Notes under the pieces: generated by a model
The model's database searches: none
What the model was told of the DNA's origin: nothing
What the model saw: the letters and a program-made list of their open reading frames with translations, nothing else
NCBI GenBank assembly: GCA_947488085.1
Contig: CANKYI010000001.1
Location: 62,001-126,000, forward strand
Direction of reading: 5' to 3'
Length of the DNA stretch: 64,000 nt
Origin: an uncultured Erythrobacter sp.
GTDB taxonomy: Bacteria > Pseudomonadota > Alphaproteobacteria > Sphingomonadales > Sphingomonadaceae
Part shown: positions 33,511 through 40,527 of the stretch, piece by piece
Numbering within the stretch: the stretch's first letter is position 1
Layout: each line of letters starts with the position of its first letter
Translations under genes and position numbers: made by a program

Positions 33511-34868
33511 GATTGATCTCCCAATGTCGTGAGTAGGTTGTGATAGGTTTTGGCGGCATCGGCTGCGCGGATACGGGCATGCGCGCGCGCGGCGATGGCG
33601 GCAGGTGTGATGGCGGTCGGATCAACGGCAATCGCGTTGGCGGCGGCGGCGCAATACCAGGGCTCAAAGAACGCCTCAGCGCGCGCGGCGCTCCATGCGC
33701 GCAGCAGATGCGCGCCGTGTCGGTCTGGTGTAAGGTCGGGATAAAGTTCATCCGAATCACCAGCGGGCGCGGCGGGCCAATCAATCGCTTCAATGCCAAG
33801 CGCGGCTGCGGCGGAACGAATGGCTGCCTCAGGCACCGCAAAGGCGCTGGAATGACCATGGCCGGGTGCATCGATGGCCATTGTCCCCGGCTCAGGCTGT
33901 GCCATCTCAGCGGCTGGCGCGTGCAGTGTCAGAGAAGCAGCCGTGCGATCTCCACGCCAGTGAATCAGGCCACCATCAATCGCTAACCAGCCCTCATCGG
34001 CATCCTCCGCCAGCTCAGGGCAGGGCGCTTTGTCTGCATGCTCTTGCAGGAAAGCGAGGCTGGTGTCGTGGTGATCTTGCGGGGTCGTGACCCGGTGCGC
34101 CTGCCAGTTTGCCGGCATCTCGCCGAGCCGGTCGATATGCGATTGCAGCGGGTCGCCATCATAAGCAGTGATCAGGCATGGCGGGACCGGCGCATCGCTC
34201 GCCGGAATATCGCGCGGTGCGCTGAGAACTGCGCCATAGCCCGCGCGGTAATTATTGCCCGCATCCAGCATTTCGCTGACCGCCTGATTGACTTTGGAAA
34301 GATCCGCATGAGCAACGCTCAACCGTGCCTCATCGCGAATGTCGAACCATGGGAAGAACCAGCTTTGCTCTAAGATGCGGTTCCAAAGCCAGGTAAGGTG
34401 CTCGCCATAATCGGAAGGGTGCCATTCGGGCAGATAGCGGCTGCCGAACAGGTCGCGCTCTGCCTGTGTCCAGATTGCATAGCCGCCAATGGCAAGCGTT
34501 GAGAACAATTGTGGATGCCGTTTAACCGCAGTGACCAGAATGATACCGCCGGAATGAAAGCCATAGGCGGCACAGCTTTGCACCCCAAGCGCGCCCAAAA
34601 AATCGCGCAAGGCATCAGCGTAGTCGTTGATATCGGGTCCACTGGGCAGCGCGTCTGATTGACCAAAACCGGGAGTGTCTGGCGCAATGCAGGTGAAATG
34701 CGGCGCCCATTGCTGCATCAACGCGGTGTATTCCGCGCTCGACCGCGGGCTTTGATGCACCATCAACAGCATCGGCCCACTGCCGCACCGGCGGTAATGC
34801 ACGCGTCTGCCAGTTTCAGGCAGCGTCAGGATATGGCGAGTGATCTGTGTCAAAAGTTGTCCGGACAA
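33507..34868 (-). CDS. Alpha/beta hydrolase with GFHSG elbow and a C-terminal extension, 453 aa
   Basis: Residues 1-275 are an alpha/beta hydrolase: MLLMVHQSPRSSAEY, IAPDTPGFGQSDA and the elbow YGFHSGGIILVTAVKRHP, where the nucleophile position is His105. Residues about 290-453 are a second, Ala-rich region with a partial hydrolase look (LIHWRGD, IDAPGHGHSSAF). The start is a TTG with GAGGA five bases upstream; strikingly, this TTG is the first three bases of the TTGTCCGGACAA operator, so the site covers the initiation codon. First gene of the leftward operon (hydrolase, lipocalin-like, LeuC, LeuD, lyase, CoA-transferase). Substrate unknown. Confidence 0.8.
   Translation of the reverse strand: MSGQLLTQITRHILTLPETGRRVHYRRCGSGPMLLMVHQSPRSSAEYTALMQQWAPHFTCIAPDTPGFGQSDALPSGPDINDYADALRDFLGALGVQSCAAYGFHSGGIILVTAVKRHPQLFSTLAIGGYAIWTQAERDLFGSRYLPEWHPSDYGEHLTWLWNRILEQSWFFPWFDIRDEARLSVAHADLSKVNQAVSEMLDAGNNYRAGYGAVLSAPRDIPASDAPVPPCLITAYDGDPLQSHIDRLGEMPANWQAHRVTTPQDHHDTSLAFLQEHADKAPCPELAEDADEGWLAIDGGLIHWRGDRTAASLTLHAPAAEMAQPEPGTMAIDAPGHGHSSAFAVPEAAIRSAAAALGIEAIDWPAAPAGDSDELYPDLTPDRHGAHLLRAWSAARAEAFFEPWYCAAAANAIAVDPTAITPAAIAARAHARIRAADAAKTYHNLLTTLGDQS
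34857..34868. promoter_or_regulatory. TTGTCCGGACAA operator (site 3)
   Basis: Exact palindrome between the two divergent catabolic operons. It overlaps the first four codons of the leftward hydrolase gene and ends 68 bases before the rightward isochorismatase-fold gene, so one site could control both. Confidence 0.75.
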
Positions 34869-34935
34869 ATTTTCCTCGACAAGCCTCTAGGCCTGTTTAA
34901 TACCGTCTGTCAAAGAGGAATCGAAAGGCGGCTAA

Positions 34936-35619
34936 ATGAGTGATCTGATTGGTACCAAGATGGTGGCGGATGGCAAAACTGCCCGGCAAATTTTCGAAGA
35001 GGTGATGGCCAATCCCGCTCGCAAGAAGTTCGGCTTTGGCGAAAGGCTCGCGATTGTGAATGTCGATGTTCAGCAAAGCTATACGCGCACTGACATGTTC
35101 AAGACCGCTTATGAAACTGATCCTCGCCAGATCGAATATATCAACACGATCAGCCAGTTGGCGCGCGACAATGGGATGCCTGTCATTTGGAGCCGCGTTG
35201 CCTATAAAGACGATGCAGCCGACGCAGGGGTGTGGGGTACGCGCACTGACACCGAAGACAGCCTTCAAAACATCAAATATGACAGCGAGCGCCACCAATT
35301 TGACCCGCGCTGTGACATTCACGCAGACGATCTGCAATTCACCAAGCGGATGCCTAGCGTGTTCTTCGAAACACCGCTGCCCAGCTATCTGACCTTTCAT
35401 AAAGTGGACACCGTCGTGGTCACAGGCGGTTCAACCAGCGGATGCGTGCGCGCAACGGCGGTCGATGCGCTGAGCCACGGCTATCGCACCATTGTGCCGA
35501 TAGAGACGTGTGCGGATAAGCATGAGAGCTATCACTTCGCCAATCTCACCGACCTTCAGCTGAAATATGCTGATGTTGAGCCGGTGCAGACTGTGATCGA
35601 CTGGCTAAGGGCACGATAG
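34936..35619 (+). CDS. Isochorismatase-fold amidohydrolase (N-carbamoylsarcosine-amidase-like), 227 aa
   Basis: The cysteine-hydrolase triad is complete: D44 in VNVDVQQSYT, K137 in FTKRMPSVFFET, and C170 in GGSTSGCVRATAVDALSHGY, whose GSTSGCVR loop is typical of N-carbamoylsarcosine amidase and maleamate amidohydrolase rather than isochorismatase. The family releases ammonia from linear amides and carbamoyl compounds. It opens the rightward operon, followed after 3 bases by two imidase/allantoinase-like genes, so it probably hydrolyses the half-amide or carbamoyl product of ring opening. Cytoplasmic. Confidence 0.88.
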   Translation: MSDLIGTKMVADGKTARQIFEEVMANPARKKFGFGERLAIVNVDVQQSYTRTDMFKTAYETDPRQIEYINTISQLARDNGMPVIWSRVAYKDDAADAGVWGTRTDTEDSLQNIKYDSERHQFDPRCDIHADDLQFTKRMPSVFFETPLPSYLTFHKVDTVVVTGGSTSGCVRATAVDALSHGYRTIVPIETCADKHESYHFANLTDLQLKYADVEPVQTVIDWLRAR

Positions 35620-35622
35620 GCC

Positions 35623-36501
35623 ATGCAAGAGAACGCGCCTGATCCGCAGCTTTACGATTATCACCCCTACAATGCGCGGCCCAAAATCACTTGGCCTGAG
35701 GGTAAGACTTGCGCGGTGTGGGTCGCACCCAATCTTGAATATTACGAGATTGATCCGCCGATCCATCCCAAGCGCAATCCATGGCCGCATCCCGCACCAT
35801 CAGTGGTCGGCTATTCGCACCGAGACCATTCCAACCGGGTCAGCCATTGGCGCATGGCCGAGGTGATGAGCAAACACGGCTTTCCCGGATCGGTCAGCCT
35901 GTCGGTCGCCTTGTGCCAGCACCATCCCGAAGTGGTCCAAGATGGCGTTGATCGCGGCTGGGAGTTCTTTAGCCACGGCATCTACAACACCCGCTACTCC
36001 TACGACATGACTGAAGCTCAAGAGCGCGCGATTATCGAGGATTCCATCGCGACAGTTCAGGCGGCAACGGGTCAGCGTATTCGCGGCTGGCTTGCCCCCG
36101 CTTTGACTCACACGCCGCGCACACTGGACCTGTTGGCGGAGTATGGTTTTGACTACACCTGCGACCTTTATCACGATGATCAGGTGCAGGATGTGAAGGT
36201 CGCCAAAAACGGCCTCGCATCAATCCCTTACAGCCTAGAGGTCAACGACCATTACGGCTTTTTCGTCTACAACATGTCAGGCCGTGAATATGCCGATACT
36301 CTGGTGCGGCAATATGAGCGATTGGCGAAAGAGGGCGAGAAATCGGGCACTGTCATGTGCATCCCGCTGCATGCCTATTTGATCGGTCAGCCGCATCGGA
36401 TTGGCCCGTTTGAAGAGGCCTTGGAGCACATCGCCAAAGATGGCCGTGCATGGATTGCGCGCGCAGGTGACATTGTCGATGCATGGAGGGCGCAACAATG
36501 A
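35623..36501 (+). CDS. PuuE-type polysaccharide-deacetylase-fold amidohydrolase, 292 aa
   Basis: A NodB/CE4-like fold but without the TFDDG motif of true polysaccharide deacetylases. Instead it has APNLEYYEID, YSHRDHSNRVSHWRM and FSHGIYNTRYSYDMTEAQERAII, the pattern of cofactor-light PuuE allantoinases and bacterial cyclic imide hydrolases of this fold. No signal peptide, so it is cytoplasmic, unlike wall deacetylases. It is followed with a 4-base overlap by a paralogue at 36498; the two may form a heteromer or act on successive substrates. Ring opening of a cyclic imide, hydantoin or related lactam is the best inference. Confidence 0.82.
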   Translation: MQENAPDPQLYDYHPYNARPKITWPEGKTCAVWVAPNLEYYEIDPPIHPKRNPWPHPAPSVVGYSHRDHSNRVSHWRMAEVMSKHGFPGSVSLSVALCQHHPEVVQDGVDRGWEFFSHGIYNTRYSYDMTEAQERAIIEDSIATVQAATGQRIRGWLAPALTHTPRTLDLLAEYGFDYTCDLYHDDQVQDVKVAKNGLASIPYSLEVNDHYGFFVYNMSGREYADTLVRQYERLAKEGEKSGTVMCIPLHAYLIGQPHRIGPFEEALEHIAKDGRAWIARAGDIVDAWRAQQ

Positions 36502-37415
36502 GCACTCTTCCAGAAAGCTACACCGAATATCCAAAGCGCCGCGAAGGGTATGATCACGACCTGTATAAATGGTCGAACATTCACACCCGCCCCCCGGTGC
36601 GTTGGCCCGGCGACACATCGGTTGCGGCATGGCTTTGCGTCAGCCTCGAATGGTTTCCGATTGTGCCCGGCGGCGCGTTCAAAGCGCCCGGCCATATGGT
36701 CACCCCCTATCCCGATTATCGCCACTACACCGCACGCGATTACGGCAACCGGGTTGGCGTCTGGCGGTTCTTGGAGGCGTTTGAAAAAGCGGGTGTAAAG
36801 GCCAGTTTTGCCACCAATGCTGCCATCGCTGAACGCTATCCCGAATTGATCGAAGCGCTCGCGGCGGACGGGCATGAGATCATCGCCCATTCAACCGATA
36901 TGAACGGCACAATCGATGCGACTTTGGGTGAGGATGCAGAGCGCGCTCTGATCAAAGACAGCATGGACAGGATGGAGGCGGCGACCGGTGTCCGTCCGCG
37001 CGGTTGGCATTCCATTGCGCGCCAGCAGAGCTTTCACACGCTCGATTTGCTGAAGGAACATGGGCTGACTTATTGTTGTGACTGGGTGAATGACGAACTG
37101 CCGTATCGGATGAATAACGGCCTCATCAATCTGCCGCTCAATCACGAATTGTCGGACCGTCAAATCATCACTGTGCAGCAAAAGAGCGCGGATAGCTGGG
37201 GTGAGAGTATGCGCGATGCGTTTGACTGGTTGGCTCACGAAGCGGCGGCGCAAAAGAGTGCGCGGCTGCTGCCGATCCACCTCACACCCTATATTATGGG
37301 CCTGCCCTATCGCATTGGAGCACTGGAAGAATTGCTGCGCGATCTCAGCGCGCGCGATGAGGCTTGGTTTGCGACCGGTAGCGAAATTGTCGGCGCATGG
37401 GAGGATCAGCAATGA
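36498..37415 (+). CDS. PuuE-type polysaccharide-deacetylase-fold amidohydrolase, 305 aa
   Basis: Paralogue of the preceding gene, with VAAWLCVSLEWFPI, ARDYGNRVGVWRFLEAFEKAGVKASFATNAAIAERYPELI, EIIAHSTDMNGT and PRGWHSIARQQSFHTLDLL. These match PuuE-like allantoinases more closely than the upstream copy does. The ATG overlaps the upstream stop (ATGA). Family members hydrolyse allantoin or cyclic imides. No other purine-degradation gene is in the window, so allantoin is not specifically supported. Confidence 0.83.
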   Translation: MSTLPESYTEYPKRREGYDHDLYKWSNIHTRPPVRWPGDTSVAAWLCVSLEWFPIVPGGAFKAPGHMVTPYPDYRHYTARDYGNRVGVWRFLEAFEKAGVKASFATNAAIAERYPELIEALAADGHEIIAHSTDMNGTIDATLGEDAERALIKDSMDRMEAATGVRPRGWHSIARQQSFHTLDLLKEHGLTYCCDWVNDELPYRMNNGLINLPLNHELSDRQIITVQQKSADSWGESMRDAFDWLAHEAAAQKSARLLPIHLTPYIMGLPYRIGALEELLRDLSARDEAWFATGSEIVGAWEDQQ

Positions 37416-38827
37416 AGGCTGCCAACCCGCGCACAGGCGAACTCGACTACGAATTTCCGGTCAGTTCACGCGAAGATATCGCATCGGAGGCCGCGCGTTT
37501 GCGGACAGCGCAAGTCGATTGGGAGGCAATGGGGCCAGCGGCGCGGGCGGCGGTTCTGAGCAAGTTTGCAGATGCCGTCGAAGTGCATGCTCCGGTGATT
37601 GCTGAGGCGCTAACCATCGATACGGCTCGCATCGCTGTCGCATGGATCGAAGTCGATGGATTGGTGCGAAACCTGCGCAAATGGGCGGCTCGCGGGCCAG
37701 ACCTGTTTGCGGGTCTGCCGAGCGAGCCTGAACCTTCGGCGGCGCCGGGATTTGATATCGTGCCGCGCTTTGACGCCTATCCCCTATTTGGGGCGATTGC
37801 GCCTTGGAACTTTCCCGTGATCCTCAGTCATATTGACGCTGTGCCGGCTTTGATGGCTGGCTGTGCCGCCCTGGTGAAACCATCGGAGGTTACACCGCGC
37901 TTTGTCGAACCGATGCGTGCGGTTTTGGCTCAGGTGCCCGAATTGCCGCTCGCTTATGTGATGGGCGGACCGGAAGTGGGGCAGGCGTTGATCGAAGAGG
38001 TCGACTATGCCTGCTTCACCGGATCGACGGGCACGGGGCGCAAGGTTGCAGAGGCAGCCGCGCGGCAATTGATCCCGGCCAATCTGGAGCTGGGCGGTAA
38101 GGATCCGATGATCATCACCGCCAATGCTGATCCCGAATGGGCCGCCAGCATCGCGCTGCGCAGTTCCATCGTTGCGACCGGCCAAGCGTGCCAATCGATT
38201 GAGCGGATTTGTGTCGCGCGCGCCATTGCAGAGCCGTTCCTTGATGCCTTGGTCAAAGAGGCCAAGGCCGTCGAAATCACCTATCCAGACCCGCAATCGG
38301 GACATATCGGCCCCTTTATCTTCCCACCGCAAGGGGCGAAAGTTCAGGCGCAAATTGACGATGCAGTGGCAAAGGGTGCGCGCGTGCTAAGTGGCGGCAC
38401 GGTCGAGCAATTGGGCGGTGGTACCTATCTACGCCCCACCATTATCGCTGACGTGACCGATGCAATGGTGGTCATGAATGAAGAGACGTTTGGCCCCGTT
38501 CTGCCGGTTACGATCTTTGACGAGATCGATGATGCAGTGAACCAAGCCAATGATAGCGAATACGGCCTTTCCGCCGCAGTGCTGGCCGGATCGCTCGAAG
38601 AGGCGGCACAGGTTGGCACTCGGCTTCAGGCGGGCGCTATCTCGCTGCAAGACGGAGCGCTGACCAGTATGGTGAGCGATGCGACAAATGAATCGCGCAA
38701 ATCCTCTGGCCTCGGGCCAAGCCGCATGGGAGACAGCGGAATGCTACGTTTCCTTCGCCGTCAGTCGCTGATCCGTCAGACCGCCAATGCCTTACCCATC
38801 GCCGCTTATGCTGAGGGTCAACGCTAA
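37412..38827 (+). CDS. NAD(P)-dependent aldehyde dehydrogenase, 471 aa
   Basis: All ALDH landmarks are present: N133 in APWNFP, the FTGSTGTGRKV cofactor loop at 202-211, E226 in LELGGKDP and catalytic C260 in ATGQACQSIERI, plus EETFGPVLPV near the C-terminus. It oxidises an aldehyde to the acid. Length is near the family norm. The ATG overlaps the upstream stop (ATGA), placing it in the operon of the imidase/amidase-like enzymes; it may oxidise an aldehyde substituent or product of the pathway. Confidence 0.9.
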   Translation: MKAANPRTGELDYEFPVSSREDIASEAARLRTAQVDWEAMGPAARAAVLSKFADAVEVHAPVIAEALTIDTARIAVAWIEVDGLVRNLRKWAARGPDLFAGLPSEPEPSAAPGFDIVPRFDAYPLFGAIAPWNFPVILSHIDAVPALMAGCAALVKPSEVTPRFVEPMRAVLAQVPELPLAYVMGGPEVGQALIEEVDYACFTGSTGTGRKVAEAAARQLIPANLELGGKDPMIITANADPEWAASIALRSSIVATGQACQSIERICVARAIAEPFLDALVKEAKAVEITYPDPQSGHIGPFIFPPQGAKVQAQIDDAVAKGARVLSGGTVEQLGGGTYLRPTIIADVTDAMVVMNEETFGPVLPVTIFDEIDDAVNQANDSEYGLSAAVLAGSLEEAAQVGTRLQAGAISLQDGALTSMVSDATNESRKSSGLGPSRMGDSGMLRFLRRQSLIRQTANALPIAAYAEGQR

Positions 38828-39301
38828 GTGAGTAACCGCGCTGAATTGGAGGCAGCAATGCCCGCGATGCTGCTGCATGAGGGGTGGTGGGACGGTCATT
38901 ATCGCGACTTTGATTTGCAGGGCGAACTGCTCGATGAGAGGCGCGTCAAAACCCATTGCGAGTTCCCCGATACGGGCGAATGGCACTATGTGCAGCACAA
39001 TTGGATCGAATGGGCCGATGGGCGCAAGGCGCTCTATGAATTCGGGGGCAAGGTCGAAGGCGACCGGATGATTTGGCAGACGGATCGTTTCTCCGGATAT
39101 GGCTGGCAAACGCATGAACACACGATCATGTTGCGGTTGGACAGGCTCGATGTGCCGGGCGCGTGCTATATCGAGATGATCAATCTGATGCCCGGCGCAA
39201 GCACCCGTGCGCGGACGTGGCAATGGCTCAAAGATCACGAGCCATGGAAACGCACATTGTGTGACGAACACAAGACTGACGGAATGGGAATACAAGAATG
39301 A
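38828..39301 (+). CDS. Lipocalin-like beta-barrel protein, paralogue of 32962-33510, 157 aa
   Basis: MLLHEGWWDGHYRDFDLQGE, CEFPDTGEWHYVQHNWIEWADGRK and DRMIWQTDRFSGYGW align with the protein of the divergent operon at 32962. Trp/Tyr/His-rich strands suggest a beta-barrel with a hydrophobic cavity. The start is a GTG directly after the ALDH stop; its TGA overlaps the next ATG. No family function is known to me. The recurrence in both arms of the divergent pair suggests a shared role such as ligand binding or a cofactor-free isomerisation. Confidence 0.75.
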   Translation: MSNRAELEAAMPAMLLHEGWWDGHYRDFDLQGELLDERRVKTHCEFPDTGEWHYVQHNWIEWADGRKALYEFGGKVEGDRMIWQTDRFSGYGWQTHEHTIMLRLDRLDVPGACYIEMINLMPGASTRARTWQWLKDHEPWKRTLCDEHKTDGMGIQE

Positions 39302-39780
39302 GCATGCTGGTACTCGCATTTGCTGCGCAAGGATTGCCTCCGGCTACATTGCCCCCTCCGCCGCAATCCACCTGCGATCAACCGGTTTATATGGTCGTGG
39401 CGGGCGAGACAAAAGATCGTGAGCGCATGGTCGAATACGCTCAGGCGATTGCAGCGAGCGAGGTTTATGAGCGGCTGGGCGGATATTACATCAACACTCC
39501 GCGCCGCATCGCGACATTCGAAGGTGATGTAGAGCCAGCATTCGTGACGCTAATCGTGCGCTTCCCGTGCCTCGCCAATGCACAGGCGTTCTGGAACAGC
39601 CGCGTCTATCAGGAGGAAATCCTGCCGATCCGCCAGAACCCCAGTGCAGGCGACTACTCAGTCACCGTTTATCCAGAGGCCCCGCTGCGTAGTGACATGG
39701 TCGGCAAAGTCGGCGAAGCGCAATATCGCACGGATTTCTCGGATCACGGCGTTGAACAGACGGATGCGCCAGCCCCGTAA
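39298..39780 (+). CDS. DUF1330-like protein with N-terminal extension, 160 aa
   Basis: Residues 30-130 resemble DUF1330 (PVYMVVAGETKDRERMVEYAQAIAASEVYERLGGYYI, NAQAFWNSRVYQEEILPIRQ). Residues 1-28 are hydrophobic then Pro-rich and could be a short export or anchor signal, though without a clear cleavage site. It ends the rightward operon, 9 bases from the convergent gene at 39790. Third DUF1330 member in the regulon. Function unknown. Confidence 0.75.
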   Translation: MSMLVLAFAAQGLPPATLPPPPQSTCDQPVYMVVAGETKDRERMVEYAQAIAASEVYERLGGYYINTPRRIATFEGDVEPAFVTLIVRFPCLANAQAFWNSRVYQEEILPIRQNPSAGDYSVTVYPEAPLRSDMVGKVGEAQYRTDFSDHGVEQTDAPAP

Positions 39781-39789
39781 TCGAAGCGT

Positions 39790-40512
39790 CTAACGGTTCA
39801 GCTCAACAAGTTCATACCGGTTCATCATATACCCGTCGATTGATCCATAGACGAGCACCGCATCGTCATCGGCGGAGACCCACATGTCAAAGTCGGGATG
39901 GCGCGTACCACCCATGCCATCATCGCTTTCATCGACATAGCGATAGCGGCGGCATTGGAAGGTCCCGGCCTCGACCGTTTTCTCTTCCTCACCGACATAT
40001 TCCATTACCATTTCAAGCTCGGCAATTTGCGGCGGGGTTGCGCCGCGATGGTCGGGTGAGGGGAGGAAGAACCGCAATTTGCGTTTATGCGGCCCCTTGC
40101 TCCGGTCCATCAGGCGCGTGGTGAAGCCATCACCTGCAATCGGATGCGTGCCGAAAGCATCAAATTCGCCAGCCGGGCAGGTCTGCGAATTGCGCCCGAT
40201 TGTGGGGCCATAACTTTCGCATGTGATCGTGTCGGCATCGCGGTCGTACCGCATCCATCCCGAACCCAGAAACTCATCGCCCAATGTTAAGTGCACCAGC
40301 AGATTATGCGGTTTGCGATCCGGACCAATATGGCAGGTGATATTGCGCAGAACTGTGGGATCGGGGTCTTCGATCTCACATTGCGCGGTCATAATCACAG
40401 AGCCATCAGCGTGGTGCGAAAAGTTGAACCACTCACGCCCGCGCTCCTTGCCCTCCATCCCCGGCTTTGCCGATGTGTAGCGGATTTTGCCACGGACATT
40501 GCGGTGCTGCAT
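39790..40512 (-). CDS. Conserved hypothetical protein, possible beta-barrel (DUF3108-like), 240 aa
   Basis: Not confidently recognised. The C-terminal part (KTVEAGTFQCRRYRYVDESDDG, HPDFDMWVSADDDAVLVYGSI, MMNRYELVEL) resembles DUF3108-type beta-rich proteins, in which a strand carrying a conserved Cys is followed by a Trp-containing strand. There is no signal peptide. It is the last gene of the leftward six-gene operon that begins with the TonB receptor at 47927. Confidence 0.65.
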   Translation of the reverse strand: MQHRNVRGKIRYTSAKPGMEGKERGREWFNFSHHADGSVIMTAQCEIEDPDPTVLRNITCHIGPDRKPHNLLVHLTLGDEFLGSGWMRYDRDADTITCESYGPTIGRNSQTCPAGEFDAFGTHPIAGDGFTTRLMDRSKGPHKRKLRFFLPSPDHRGATPPQIAELEMVMEYVGEEEKTVEAGTFQCRRYRYVDESDDGMGGTRHPDFDMWVSADDDAVLVYGSIDGYMMNRYELVELNR

Positions 40513-40527
40513 CAGATCAATCCTGCT

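Noticed and set aside
35623..37415. Cell-wall polysaccharide deacetylases
   Set aside because: No signal peptide and no TFDDG metal motif; the motifs and operon fit PuuE-type cytoplasmic amidohydrolases.
35623..37415. Purine/allantoin degradation cluster
   Set aside because: No urate oxidase, transthyretin-like hydrolase, ureidoglycolate or allantoate enzyme occurs in the window.
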